Assembly (NCBI RefSeq): GCF_011758765.1
Contig: NZ_JAANOU010000001.1
Location: 5,332,001 to 5,396,000, forward strand
Reading direction: 5' to 3'
Length of the DNA stretch: 64,000 bases
From: Amycolatopsis viridis
GTDB lineage: Bacteria; Actinomycetota; Actinomycetes; Mycobacteriales; Pseudonocardiaceae
Shown: positions 50,537 through 59,784 of the stretch, one piece after another
Position numbering within the stretch: the first letter of the stretch is position 1
How the letters are laid out: the number at the start of each line of letters is the position of its first letter
Notes under the pieces: model-generated
The model's input: the letters and a program-made list of their open reading frames with translations, nothing else
The model's database searches: none
Told to the model about the DNA's origin: nothing
Made by a program: the position numbers and the translations under genes

Positions 50537-52711
50537 GTGAAGCAGGTCGTGCAGAACTACAAGAGCGGCGAGCTGGCGCTGCTGGACGTCGAGGCGCCCG
50601 CTTGTAAGCCGGGCGGGGTGCTCGTGCGGACCGCGTACTCGCTGATCTCCACCGGCACCGAGATGATGAAGGTGACCGAGGCGAGCATGTCGATGCTGGG
50701 CAAGGCGCGCTCGCGGCCGGACCAGGTCGCCAAGGTTGTGCAGAGTGTCGCGACCAACGGCGTCGGCGCCACCTACCGCAAGGTGATGAACCGCCTCGAC
50801 TCGTACACACCACTGGGCTATTCGCTGTGCGGGGTGGTCGAGGAGGTCGGGGCCGGGTTGGCGGGCACCGTCGAGGTCGGCGATCTGGTGGCGTGCGCCG
50901 GCAATGAGCACGCGCTGCACGCCGAGTTGAACTGGGTGCCGGAGAACCTGTACACCCGCGTACCGGCCGGGGTGCGGCCGCGGCACGCGGCGTTCGGCAC
51001 CGTCGGCGCGATCGCCCTGCAGGGCGTCCGCCGCGGCGAGCCGCAGCTCGGCGACACCGCGCTGGTGATCGGGCTGGGCTTGATCGGGCAGCTCGTCGTG
51101 CAGCTGCTGGTGGCGTCCGGGGTGCGCGTGGTCGGGGCCGACCCGGACACCGGGCGGTGCCGGCTGGCCGAGCGGCTCGGCGCGTCGGTGGGCGGTCACC
51201 CGGGTTCCGGCGAGGTGGCGGTCGCGGTCGGCGAGCTGACCGGCGGGCACGGCGTCGACCAGGTGTACCTCGCCGCCGGGGGCGGCACGAACGAGCCGGT
51301 CGAGCTGGCCGCGAAGCTCGCGCGGGACCGCGGGCGGGTGGTCGACATCGGCAAGTGCCGGCTCGACCTGCCGTGGAACGCCTACTACGAAAAGGAACTG
51401 GACGTCCGGTTCTCCCGGTCGTACGGACCGGGCCGCTACGATCCGGAGTACGAACTGGACGGCCGCGACTACCCGATCGGCTACGTGCGCTGGACCGAGC
51501 GCCGGAACCTGGCGTGCTTCCTCGACCTGATCGCCCGCGGCCGCGCCGACGTCGAACCGCTGGTCTCGCACGTCGCGGACTTCGCCACCGCGGTGGAGAC
51601 CTACCGCAGGCTCGACGAGGGCGAGCTGACGGCCGTCGCCGTGTTGTTCCGCTACCCGGGTGCGGAGCACGAGCCCGCCGAGCCGGAGCTGACCACCGCG
51701 GTGCCGCACCGGGAACCGGTCCGCACGTCGCAGCGGCCGGGCCGGATGCGGACCGCGTTCCTCGGCGCCGGCAACTACGCGTCCTCGATGCTGCTGCCGC
51801 ACCTGGCGGAGCGGGCGGACGTCGAGCTGCGCCGCGTGGTCACCACGTCCGCGCTGTCCGCGGCGAACGCCAAGCGCAAGTTCGGGTTCGCCGAGGCGTC
51901 CACCGACGTGGCCGCGACACTGGCCGATCCGGACATCGACGCGGTGTTCGTGGTGACCCGCCACAGCTCGCACGCCGACCTGACCCGGCGCGCGCTGCTG
52001 GCCGGCAAGGCGGTGTTCGTGGAGAAGCCGCTGGCGCTGACCGAGGCCGAGCTGGGCAAGGTGCTCGGCGCGATCGAGGAGTCCGGCAACGACCGGCTGC
52101 AGGTCGGGTTCAACCGCCGGTTCGCGCCACTGCTGAGGGAAAGCGCCGGGCGTTTCGGCCGGCGGATCGGCCCGGCGTCGGTGCGGTACCTGGTCAACGC
52201 CGGCTGCCTGGAGCACGGCAGCTGGTACGACCGGGCCGGGTCGGAGGGCACCCGGTTCACCGGTGAGGGCGGGCACTTCATCGACACGGTGAGCTGGCTG
52301 CTCGGCGACGACCCGGTGTCGGTGTACGCGGCTGCCACGCCGGACCAGCAGGACCTGCAGATCCTGCTGCGGTACCCGGGCGGCTCGACGGCGACGATCA
52401 GTTACGCCACCAGCGGTTCGGCCGCCTTCCCGAAGGAGACGCTGGACGTCGTCGCGGACGGCAAGGTGCTCGCGTTCGACGACTTCGCCCGCGCCTCGGT
52501 GTACGCGCGCAAGCGCTGGACCAGCTCGCGCATCCCGAAGGGCCGCGACAAGGGCCAGCACGCCGAGCTGGACGCGTTCGTCGCGGCGGTCACCTCCGGC
52601 GGCCCGATGCCGGTGCCGCTGGAGTCGCTGGTCGCGACCACGCTGGCCACGCTCGCCGTGCAGACCAGCCTCGCCACCGGCGCGCCGGTCAAGATCGGGG
52701 CCGGCCCATGA
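50537..52711 (+). CDS. Bi-domain oxidoreductase: MDR dehydrogenase fused to Gfo/Idh/MocA
   Basis: 724 residues from the GTG at 50537 (GAAGGA upstream). Residues 1-380 are a zinc-type medium-chain dehydrogenase with the NAD-binding segment ALVIGLGLIGQLVVQLL; the usual structural-zinc Cys cluster is not seen. From about 400 a Gfo/Idh/MocA domain begins: MRTAFLGAGNYASSML, VFVTRHSSHADL, VFVEKPLALTEAELG with the EKP catalytic Lys. This fusion is found next to heparinase II/III genes in many glycan loci; it probably oxidises or epimerises a sugar nucleotide or polymer-bound sugar. Stop overlaps the next ATG. Confidence 0.88.
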   Translation: MKQVVQNYKSGELALLDVEAPACKPGGVLVRTAYSLISTGTEMMKVTEASMSMLGKARSRPDQVAKVVQSVATNGVGATYRKVMNRLDSYTPLGYSLCGVVEEVGAGLAGTVEVGDLVACAGNEHALHAELNWVPENLYTRVPAGVRPRHAAFGTVGAIALQGVRRGEPQLGDTALVIGLGLIGQLVVQLLVASGVRVVGADPDTGRCRLAERLGASVGGHPGSGEVAVAVGELTGGHGVDQVYLAAGGGTNEPVELAAKLARDRGRVVDIGKCRLDLPWNAYYEKELDVRFSRSYGPGRYDPEYELDGRDYPIGYVRWTERRNLACFLDLIARGRADVEPLVSHVADFATAVETYRRLDEGELTAVAVLFRYPGAEHEPAEPELTTAVPHREPVRTSQRPGRMRTAFLGAGNYASSMLLPHLAERADVELRRVVTTSALSAANAKRKFGFAEASTDVAATLADPDIDAVFVVTRHSSHADLTRRALLAGKAVFVEKPLALTEAELGKVLGAIEESGNDRLQVGFNRRFAPLLRESAGRFGRRIGPASVRYLVNAGCLEHGSWYDRAGSEGTRFTGEGGHFIDTVSWLLGDDPVSVYAAATPDQQDLQILLRYPGGSTATISYATSGSAAFPKETLDVVADGKVLAFDDFARASVYARKRWTSSRIPKGRDKGQHAELDAFVAAVTSGGPMPVPLESLVATTLATLAVQTSLATGAPVKIGAGP

Positions 52712-54642
52712 CGGACCTGGGCTGGTACCTGCGGCGGCTCTCGCGGATGGGGCCGCGGGAAGCCGCCGGGCGGGCGGCGGACCTGCGGAACCGGCACAGA
52801 TTGCGGCGCGCACTGCCGGAACCGTCCACTCCCCTGCCCGGCCGCCGGTTCACCGCCGTGCTGCCTGCGGGCGTGTCGGTCCCGCCGGGGGCGCGCGCCC
52901 GGGTGCTGGCCACCGCGGACCGGCTGCTCGACGGCCACGCCGAGTACTTCGGCGTGCCGCGCGACGATCTGGTCGACCCGGACTGGTCGTTCGACCCGAA
53001 GACCGGCCGGCGCGCGCCGGTCGACACCTTCGCGTTCGACATCCCCTACCGGCACGAGGACGTGGTCGGCGACATCAAGCAGATCTGGGAGCCCTCCCGG
53101 CACCAGCACCTCACCGTGCTCGCCACCGCCCACGCGCTGACCGGCGAGGACCGGTACGCCGAGCGGGTCGCCGACCACCTGAAGTCGTGGTGGGCGGCCA
53201 ACCCGCCGATGACGGGCGTGCACTGGGTCAGCGGGATCGAGCTGGGCATCCGGTTGCTGTCCTGGGTGTGGGTGCGGCGCCTGCTCGCCGCCTGGCCCGG
53301 CGCGGCCGGGCTGTTCGAGGACAACCCCGAGGCGCTGCACCAGATCTGGCACCACCAGCGCCGGCTGGCGACCTTCCCCAGCCGCGGGTCGTCGGCGAAC
53401 AACCACGTCGTCGCGGAGGCGGCCGGGCAACTGGCCGCGGCGTGCGCGTTCCCGTGGTTCCCCGAGTCGGCGGGCTGGCGCTCGGCGGCGCTGCGGTCGC
53501 TGGCCGACCACCTGGACGCCAACACCTTCGGCTCCGGGCTGAACCGCGAGCTGGCCACCGAGTACCACGGCCTGGTCCTGGAACTGGGCCTGGCCGCGGC
53601 GGCCGAGGCCGGACCCGCCGCACCGGACTCGCTGTGGCAGACGCTGCTGCGGATGACCGACGCGCTCGCGGCGGTGGTGGACGTCCGGCTGCGGCCGCCG
53701 CGGCAGGGCGACGGCGACGACGGGCACGGGCTGGTCCTCGACGGCCACGGCACCGACCGCTGGTCCTCGCTGTTGTCCACCGGCGACGCCGTGTTCGGCC
53801 GCCTGGACTGGTGGCCGCGTCCGCGTGGGGACGACGTGCGCACCCCGCTGCTCGCCGCGCTCGCCGGGCGGCACGAGCTGCCGGGCCGCCCGGACACCCG
53901 CGCCGACCACTTCGCCGACGCCGGGCTGACCCTGCTGCGCACCCCGCCCGGCGACGGCCGCGCCGAGATCTGGTGCCGGTGCGACGGCGGCCCGCACGGG
54001 TTCCTGTCGATCGCCGCGCACGCGCACGCCGACGCCCTGTCCGTGGAGGTGCGGCACGACGGCGTGGACATCCTCGCCGACCCGGGAACCTACTGCTACC
54101 ACGGGGAACCCGGGTGGCGGGCCTACTTCCGGTCCACCCTCGGCCACAACACCGTGCAGCTCGACGACACCGATCAGTCCACTTCGGGCGGTCCGTTCCT
54201 GTGGACCCGGCACGCCCGAACCCGGGTGCTGGCCCGGCCGGGGGGCGGGGTGCCGCGCTGGTGCGCCGAACACGACGGCTACCGGCCGGCCGTGCACCGC
54301 CGCACCGTCGAACTCGACCCGGCCGGCCGCGCACTGCGCATCACCGACGAGATCACCGCCGACCGGCCGCACCGGGCGCGACTCGCGTTCCACCTCGGTC
54401 CGCGGGTGTCCGCGGAGCTGTCCGGGAACGCGGCCGTACTGACGTGGACCGCCGGCGGCCGCGACGAGACGGCGATCCTCGAACTGCCCGGCGGGCTCGC
54501 CTGGACCGCGCACCGCGGCCGGACCGCGCCCCCGCTCGGCTGGTACTCGCCCGGCTACGGCCGCCGCGAGCCGGCCACCACCTTGATCGGCAGTGGGTGC
54601 ACCGGCGGCGCGCTGGTCACCCTGCTGCGCTTCGCCCGCTAG
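52708..54642 (+). CDS. Heparinase II/III family protein
   Basis: 644 residues. The N-terminal 330 residues form the alpha-helical toroid (WEPSRHQHLTVLATAHALTGEDRY recognised by its start, GIELGIRLLSWVWVRRL, SSANNHVVAEAAGQLAAA, LATEYHGLVLELGLA with candidate catalytic Asn, Tyr and His). The C-terminal half is the beta-sandwich heparinase-like domain (AHAHADALSVEVRHDG, DPGTYCYHGEP, STLGHNTVQLDD). Family role: eliminative cleavage or editing of uronate-containing polysaccharide. No signal peptide is visible, so it may act on lipid-linked intermediates inside the cell or be exported by another route. Fits with the AlgD-like dehydrogenase. Confidence 0.88.
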   Translation: MTDLGWYLRRLSRMGPREAAGRAADLRNRHRLRRALPEPSTPLPGRRFTAVLPAGVSVPPGARARVLATADRLLDGHAEYFGVPRDDLVDPDWSFDPKTGRRAPVDTFAFDIPYRHEDVVGDIKQIWEPSRHQHLTVLATAHALTGEDRYAERVADHLKSWWAANPPMTGVHWVSGIELGIRLLSWVWVRRLLAAWPGAAGLFEDNPEALHQIWHHQRRLATFPSRGSSANNHVVAEAAGQLAAACAFPWFPESAGWRSAALRSLADHLDANTFGSGLNRELATEYHGLVLELGLAAAAEAGPAAPDSLWQTLLRMTDALAAVVDVRLRPPRQGDGDDGHGLVLDGHGTDRWSSLLSTGDAVFGRLDWWPRPRGDDVRTPLLAALAGRHELPGRPDTRADHFADAGLTLLRTPPGDGRAEIWCRCDGGPHGFLSIAAHAHADALSVEVRHDGVDILADPGTYCYHGEPGWRAYFRSTLGHNTVQLDDTDQSTSGGPFLWTRHARTRVLARPGGGVPRWCAEHDGYRPAVHRRTVELDPAGRALRITDEITADRPHRARLAFHLGPRVSAELSGNAAVLTWTAGGRDETAILELPGGLAWTAHRGRTAPPLGWYSPGYGRREPATTLIGSGCTGGALVTLLRFAR

Positions 54643-54658
54643 CCGGAGGTTGGACGCC

Positions 54659-56179
54659 GTGCCCGCACGATCGACGACCCGGATCCGCCTGCTGCTGCCC
54701 GCACTGGCACTGCTGGCGGTGCCGGCGTGCACGTCCCCGCCGACCACGGCGAACACCGCGCACGAGGGCCCGCCGGACCACGTCGCCGCGGTGTGCGGCC
54801 ACGTCGAGCCCGGGCCGGCCACCCCGCCCGCGGGCGCCGTCGTCGTGCACCCCGGCGTGCCCAACGACCTGGCCGTGCAGACCGCGAACCACCCGCCGGG
54901 CACCACGTTCTGGCTCGCGCCGGGCAGGCACGTCCTCGGCGACGACCAGTACGACCAGATCCAGCCGAGGAACGATGACGTGTACCTCGGCGCGCCCGGG
55001 GCGGTGTTCGACGGCCGCGGCGTCAACCGGTACGCCTTCGCCGGTTCCGGGTCGAACGTGACGATCAGCCACCTCGTGGTCACCGGGTTCAACGCGCCGG
55101 TCAACGAGGGTGTGGTCAACCACGACTCCGGCGACGGCTGGGTGATCGAGCACAACAGCATCGAGGACAACCACGGCGCCGGGCTGATGGCGGGCGCGCG
55201 CCAGCAGGTGCGGGCCAACTGCCTGCGCACCAACGGCCAGTACGCGATGAACGCCTACCAGGCCGGCGACCACATCACCGGCCTCGTCGTCGAGGGCAAC
55301 GAGATCACCGGGAACAACACCGACCACCTGGAGGAGCAGTACCGGGGCTGCGGCTGCACCGGCGGCATCAAGTTCTGGGCGGTCGACGGCGCCGACGTGC
55401 GCGGCAACTGGGTGCACGACAACCAGGGCACCGGGTTGTGGGCCGACACCGGCAACAACGACTTCCTCATCGAGGGCAACGTCATCGAGGGCAACGGCGG
55501 CTCCGCGATCATCTACGAGACCAGTTACAACGCGGTGATCCGCAACAACACGATCCGCCGCAACAACTGGGTCGACGGGCGCTCGTTCGTGGACAAGGGC
55601 GACACCTTCCCCGCCGCCACCATCTACATCTCCGAGTCCGGCGGCGAGCCGCGCGTCCCGGCGCGCACCGACAAGATCGAGATCACCGGCAACGACCTGA
55701 TCGACAACTGGTCCGGGGTCACCCTGTGGGAGAACGCGGACCGGTTCTGCAACAGCGCGGCGAACACCTCGACCGGCTACTGCACGCGCCTGGTGCGCGA
55801 CGCGGCGACCTGCTCGCAACCGGCCATCGCGGCCCCGCCGCTGTACGGCGACTGCCGCTGGAAGACCCAGCGCGTCGACATCCACCACAACCGGTTCTCC
55901 CTGAACCCCGAGGTCGTCGGCTGCACCGTGCTGTGCGGGCGGATGGCGGTGCTGTCCAACTACGGCACCTACCCGGACTGGTCGCCCTACCGGGGCGAGG
56001 TGATCCGCCAGGCGATCACGTTCCACCAGGGCAACCAGTGGCACGACAACACCTACGCCGGGCCGTGGAGCTTCATGGCGGTCGACACCAACGGGGTCCT
56101 CGACACGCTGGCCTGGCAGGCGCCGCCCTACCAGCAGGACACCGGCAGCACCTTCACCGCCGGGACGGGCAACCGATGA
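54659..56179 (+). CDS. Secreted parallel beta-helix lipoprotein
   Basis: 506 residues from the GTG at 54659, GGAGG at 9 nt. The signal ends in the lipobox LAVPAC (Cys about residue 23). The mature protein has right-handed parallel beta-helix repeats rich in Asn: HNSIEDNHG, LVVEGNEITGNN, GNWVHDNQGTG, EGNVIEGNGG, IRNNTIRRNNW, ITGNDLIDNW, with the paired cysteines CGCTGG near 240. This fold is typical of polysaccharide lyases, epimerases (AlgG/AlgE-like) and hydrolases. Together with the dehydrogenase and heparinase proteins this suggests modification of a uronate polymer outside the membrane. Catalytic residues cannot be fixed. Confidence 0.82.
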   Translation: MPARSTTRIRLLLPALALLAVPACTSPPTTANTAHEGPPDHVAAVCGHVEPGPATPPAGAVVVHPGVPNDLAVQTANHPPGTTFWLAPGRHVLGDDQYDQIQPRNDDVYLGAPGAVFDGRGVNRYAFAGSGSNVTISHLVVTGFNAPVNEGVVNHDSGDGWVIEHNSIEDNHGAGLMAGARQQVRANCLRTNGQYAMNAYQAGDHITGLVVEGNEITGNNTDHLEEQYRGCGCTGGIKFWAVDGADVRGNWVHDNQGTGLWADTGNNDFLIEGNVIEGNGGSAIIYETSYNAVIRNNTIRRNNWVDGRSFVDKGDTFPAATIYISESGGEPRVPARTDKIEITGNDLIDNWSGVTLWENADRFCNSAANTSTGYCTRLVRDAATCSQPAIAAPPLYGDCRWKTQRVDIHHNRFSLNPEVVGCTVLCGRMAVLSNYGTYPDWSPYRGEVIRQAITFHQGNQWHDNTYAGPWSFMAVDTNGVLDTLAWQAPPYQQDTGSTFTAGTGNR

Positions 56180-57399
56180 GCGCCGGCACGTTCCTCCCGC
56201 GCGCCGAGCCGGGCTCCGCCACCGAAGCGTTCCCCCGGCTGCTGCCGGCGATCTGGGGGTTGCTGGTGTTCAACACGCTCGGCTCGCAGGGCGGCCAGCT
56301 GCTGATCACGCTGCCCCGCACGGTCGTGCAGATGGCCACGATGGGTTCGATCGTCGCCGCGTTCGGGCTGGCGCTGGTCGTCAACCCGCGGGTGCGGATC
56401 CGGCCGAGCGCGTTCCTGTTCCTGCTCACCCTGCTGGTGGCGTCCAGCATCGCCGGCAGCGTGCGGCTGGAAGCAGGCTGGGGCTCGCTGTTCCGCTGCT
56501 TCCGGCTGACGTTGTTCGTCGCCACGCTGTGGCTGATCAGCCCGTGGATGGGGCACGCCGTCCGGTTCATCCGGATGCACCTGCGGGCCCTGATCATGGT
56601 GCTCGTGCCGGTCGGGATCGGCCTGTTCATCTCGCCGGGCAACGCCCTGCCGGCGAGCAACCAGGGCCGCCTGAGCGGCACCCTGTGGCCCATGACGGCG
56701 CCGCAGGTGGGCGCCTACAGCGCGATCATCGCCGGGCTGGTCGTGCTGCTGTGGATGACGCAGGAGACCGACGTCCGCACGGTCGCCCTCGTCGGCGGTC
56801 CGGCGTTCGGCATGCTCGTGCTGAGCCACACCCGGACCGCGATGCTCGGCGTCGTGGTCGCGCTGGCCGTCGCCGGGCTGTCGGTGTTCCTGACCAGCCT
56901 GCGGGCCCGCAAGGCGTTCACCGTCGCCGCCGGTATCGCCGCGCTCGCCGCGATCCCGTTCGGCCCGCTGGTGCAGGCGTGGATGCTGCGCGGCCAGGAC
57001 CAGGAGGCGCTGAGCAACCTCACCGGGCGCACGAAGGTGTGGGACGCGCTGCTGACCGAGCCGCGCGGCTGGTTCGAGCAGGTGTTCGGCACCGGGCTGT
57101 CCAACAAGTCCTTCAACGGCCTGCCCATCGACAGCGGCTGGCTCGCGGTCTACCACGAGCAGGGCTGGCTCGGCATCGTGCTGGTGGCGTTGTTCCTGCT
57201 GACGCTGGTGATCGTCGCGTTGTCGCGCCCGCCGTCACCGTCGCGGGCGTACGCGATCTTCCTGATCACCTACTGCCTGGTCGCCTCCTACACCGAGGTC
57301 GGCATCGGGGACGCCTCGCCGTACCTGCTGCACCTCTTCGTCGCCGCCGGGTTGCTGTCCGCGCCCCGCGCTGTTCCACAAAGGACGGTAACCGGATGA
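56176..57399 (+). CDS. O-antigen polymerase/ligase-like membrane protein
   Basis: 407 residues with about 10-11 membrane helices and one larger extracytoplasmic loop between about 275 and 330 (QDQEALSNLTGRTKVWDALL, WFEQVFGTGLSNKSFNG), which matches the Wzy_C pattern GR-x-x-x-W and a G-x-G-x-S loop of O-antigen polymerases and ligases. It would polymerise or ligate the lipid-linked repeat unit, with the Wzz-like proteins setting length. Overlaps neighbours by 4 bp on the 5' side; the next gene starts 59 bp later. Confidence 0.85.
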   Translation: MSAGTFLPRAEPGSATEAFPRLLPAIWGLLVFNTLGSQGGQLLITLPRTVVQMATMGSIVAAFGLALVVNPRVRIRPSAFLFLLTLLVASSIAGSVRLEAGWGSLFRCFRLTLFVATLWLISPWMGHAVRFIRMHLRALIMVLVPVGIGLFISPGNALPASNQGRLSGTLWPMTAPQVGAYSAIIAGLVVLLWMTQETDVRTVALVGGPAFGMLVLSHTRTAMLGVVVALAVAGLSVFLTSLRARKAFTVAAGIAALAAIPFGPLVQAWMLRGQDQEALSNLTGRTKVWDALLTEPRGWFEQVFGTGLSNKSFNGLPIDSGWLAVYHEQGWLGIVLVALFLLTLVIVALSRPPSPSRAYAIFLITYCLVASYTEVGIGDASPYLLHLFVAAGLLSAPRAVPQRTVTG

Positions 57400-57458
57400 C
57401 CGTAACGGACACCGTGGTCCGCGCGACCTCAAGACATCTCGAGAGAGGTGGTCGAACC

Positions 57459-58646
57459 GTGAGCCAGCCAGGCGTTCTGCTCGACCGGGACGGCACGATC
57501 ATCGTCGACAGCGGGTACGTCGGCTCGGTCGACCGGGTCGAGTTCATCGACGGGTCCATCGCCGCCATCGCCGCGCTCAACCGCGCCGGCATTCCGGTCG
57601 CCGTGGTGAGCAACCAGGCCGGGGTGGCGCGCGGCTACTACGGCATCGCCGACGTGGAACAGGTCCACAAGCACATGATCGCCGAGCTGGCGCGGCACGG
57701 CGCGCACGTCGACCTGTGGCTGTTCTGCCCGTACCACCCGGACGGCGTCGTCGAGGCGTTCGCGCGGCGCAGCGCCGACCGCAAGCCCGGTCCGGGCATG
57801 GCGCTGGCCGCGGCGGAGGCGCTCGACCTGGACCTCTCCGCGTCCTGGGTGGTCGGCGACAGCCCGTCCGACGTCGGGCTCGCCCGCGCCGTCGGCGCCA
57901 CGCCGCTGCACGTCGGACCACCGGGGTCGGCGGTGACCGGCGTTCCGGCGTTCCCGGATCTCGCCGCCGCCGTGGGGTTCATCCTCGGCGGCGCGGCCGT
58001 GCCGCAACCCGTGCCTCAGCGGCCGCCGAAGTTCCCGGCCGCACGGTTCCACCGGGCGGACTCCTACGGCGGTGCGTACGTCGCCGAGCTGTCCCGGGCG
58101 TTCGCCACCGTCGACCTGGAGCAGGTCAGCCGCGCGGCGAAGATCCTGAACACCGCCTACGACTCCGATTCGGCCGTGTTCGCCTGCGGCAACGGCGGAT
58201 CCGCGTCGATCGCCAACCACCTCCAGTGCGACCACGTGAAGGGCGTGCGCAACGGGACCGGTGTCACCGCGCGGGTGCAGAGCCTGAGCACCAACGTGGA
58301 GCTGTTCAGCGCGATCGCCAACGACCTGGGATACGAGCACGTCTTCGAATACCAGTTGCAGTCCCAGGCGCGGCCGGGCGACGTGCTCATCGCCGTGTCG
58401 TCGTCCGGCCGCTCGCCGAACATCGTGCGGGCGCTGGACTGGGCGACGGCGCACGGCCTGCGGACCATCGCGCTCACCGGGTTCGAGGGCGGCCCGGCGC
58501 GGCGCCGCGCCGAGGTCGCCATCCACGTCGGCTCCGCCAACTACGGGGTCGTCGAAGACGCCCACCAGGCGTGCATGCACCTGCTGGCCCAGTACGTCCG
58601 ACAGTCGAGGATGACCCCAGATGCCGTTGCCGCCCAGACGTTCTGA
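57459..58646 (+). CDS. Fused GmhB-like phosphatase and GmhA-like (SIS) isomerase
   Basis: 395 residues from the GTG at 57459 (GGTGG 7 nt upstream). An ATG at 57396 overlapping the previous stop is possible, but the codons between are rare here (AGA twice, TCA, CAT, CGA), so I reject it. Residues 5-190 are a HAD-III phosphatase: DRDGT at 9-13, VSNQAG, DRKPGPGM, WVVGDSPSDVGLA. Of the four zinc Cys/His ligands of GmhB only CPYH remains; the CxC before RKP is replaced by SAD. Residues about 215-390 are a SIS domain with ACGNGGSASIANHL and AVSSSGRSPNIVRAL. Predicted: sedoheptulose-7-P isomerisation and heptose bisphosphate dephosphorylation in one protein. Confidence 0.85.
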   Translation: MSQPGVLLDRDGTIIVDSGYVGSVDRVEFIDGSIAAIAALNRAGIPVAVVSNQAGVARGYYGIADVEQVHKHMIAELARHGAHVDLWLFCPYHPDGVVEAFARRSADRKPGPGMALAAAEALDLDLSASWVVGDSPSDVGLARAVGATPLHVGPPGSAVTGVPAFPDLAAAVGFILGGAAVPQPVPQRPPKFPAARFHRADSYGGAYVAELSRAFATVDLEQVSRAAKILNTAYDSDSAVFACGNGGSASIANHLQCDHVKGVRNGTGVTARVQSLSTNVELFSAIANDLGYEHVFEYQLQSQARPGDVLIAVSSSGRSPNIVRALDWATAHGLRTIALTGFEGGPARRRAEVAIHVGSANYGVVEDAHQACMHLLAQYVRQSRMTPDAVAAQTF

Positions 58647-59784
58647 CCGCATGCGCGTCGCGATCAACCTGCTCACCGACGACCCGGGCAACCCGTCGGG
58701 CGCGCACTGGTTCTGGACGCGCGTGATCCCGGAGATGGCGAAGCTGCTCACCGAGGGCGAGTCCTTCCACCTGATGGTGAGCCCGCGGTCCCGGCCCACG
58801 CACTCCGGCTACGGACCGGGCGTGGAGTACCTCACCTACCCGTGGTCCAACGAGCGGCGCAACCTGCGCACGCTGTCGGAACACCTGTATTCGCCGCTGC
58901 GCCTGCCACTGGGCCGGATCGACGTGCTGAACACGCTGATGGCCCCGATCATCCGGTCCGCACCGAAACTCGTGGTGCACATCAAGACGCTGCACGCGTA
59001 CACCACCCCGGACGCCATTTCGCCGCCCGCGCGGCTGTACCGGCAATTGAGCTATCCGCGCACCGCGCGGCTGGCCGACGCGATCATCCTGAACTCGCGC
59101 AGCCTCGTCGACGAGGTCCAGCAGTACCTGGCGGTCGATCCGGCGAAGATCCGGCTCATCCCGGAAGCGGTGGACCACGACCTGTTCCGGCCCGGTGACC
59201 AGGACGAGGCGTTCGCCCGCGTGTCGGAGCGCTACGGCGTGCGCCGGCGGTTCGTGTTGTTCGTGTCGTCGCTGTGGCCGTACAAGAACTGCGAGGGACT
59301 GATCCGCGCGTTCGCGGCGGCGAAGCCGGATCTGGGCGACCGGCAGCTGGTCGTTGTCGGCCCGGGTCGCGACGTCGAGTACGTCGGGCAGCTCAGGTCC
59401 CTGGCGGCGCGGCTCGGCGTGGCCGGCGACATCGTGTGGGTGGGCGGGGTGCCGCTGGCGGAGACCGTGCACTTCTACCGCGCGGCGGACGTGTTCGTGT
59501 ACCCGTCGCACAACGAGACGTTCGGCCTGCCGATCCTGGAGGCGATGGCGTGCGCGTGCCCGGTGGTCACCTCGAACGTGACCGCGATGCCGGAGACGGC
59601 CGGCGGTGCGGCGCTGCTGGCCGACCCGGCGGACACCGGCTCGATCGCCGACGCGATCGTCAAGGCGTGCGGCCCGGAGGGCGAGCGGCTGCGGGTGCGC
59701 GGGCCGGAACGCGCCGCCGCGTTCACGTGGGCGGCCACCGCGAAACGCACGCTCGACGTCTACCGGGAGGTGCACGCCCGATGA
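58621..59784 (+). CDS. Glycosyltransferase family 4
   Basis: 387 residues from the ATG at 58621 (GAGG 9 nt upstream), overlapping the preceding gene by 26 bp; the ATG at 58651 is a weaker alternative. LVVHIKTLHAY and ILNSRSLVDEVQQYL in the N-domain, RLIPEAVDHDLFRPGD, FVLFVSSLWPYKNCEGLIRAF, and the donor motif SHNETFGLPILEAMACACPVV with the E-x7-E pair. Retaining GT-B enzyme of the family 4 type. The pairing with GDP-heptose genes makes GDP-heptose or GDP-mannuronate a plausible donor (inference). Confidence 0.88.
   Translation: MPLPPRRSDRMRVAINLLTDDPGNPSGAHWFWTRVIPEMAKLLTEGESFHLMVSPRSRPTHSGYGPGVEYLTYPWSNERRNLRTLSEHLYSPLRLPLGRIDVLNTLMAPIIRSAPKLVVHIKTLHAYTTPDAISPPARLYRQLSYPRTARLADAIILNSRSLVDEVQQYLAVDPAKIRLIPEAVDHDLFRPGDQDEAFARVSERYGVRRRFVLFVSSLWPYKNCEGLIRAFAAAKPDLGDRQLVVVGPGRDVEYVGQLRSLAARLGVAGDIVWVGGVPLAETVHFYRAADVFVYPSHNETFGLPILEAMACACPVVTSNVTAMPETAGGAALLADPADTGSIADAIVKACGPEGERLRVRGPERAAAFTWAATAKRTLDVYREVHAR

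Noticed and set aside
52402-55233. 943-codon open frame on the minus strand opposite the heparinase gene
   Set aside because: Antisense shadow with no motif or ribosome site; the plus-strand heparinase and neighbouring genes explain the region.
57396-57458. Upstream ATG start for the GmhB-GmhA fusion
   Set aside because: It overlaps the previous stop neatly, but the 21 extra codons include several rare ones for this genome and GmhB homologues start just before DRDGT; GTG 57459 has a better ribosome site.
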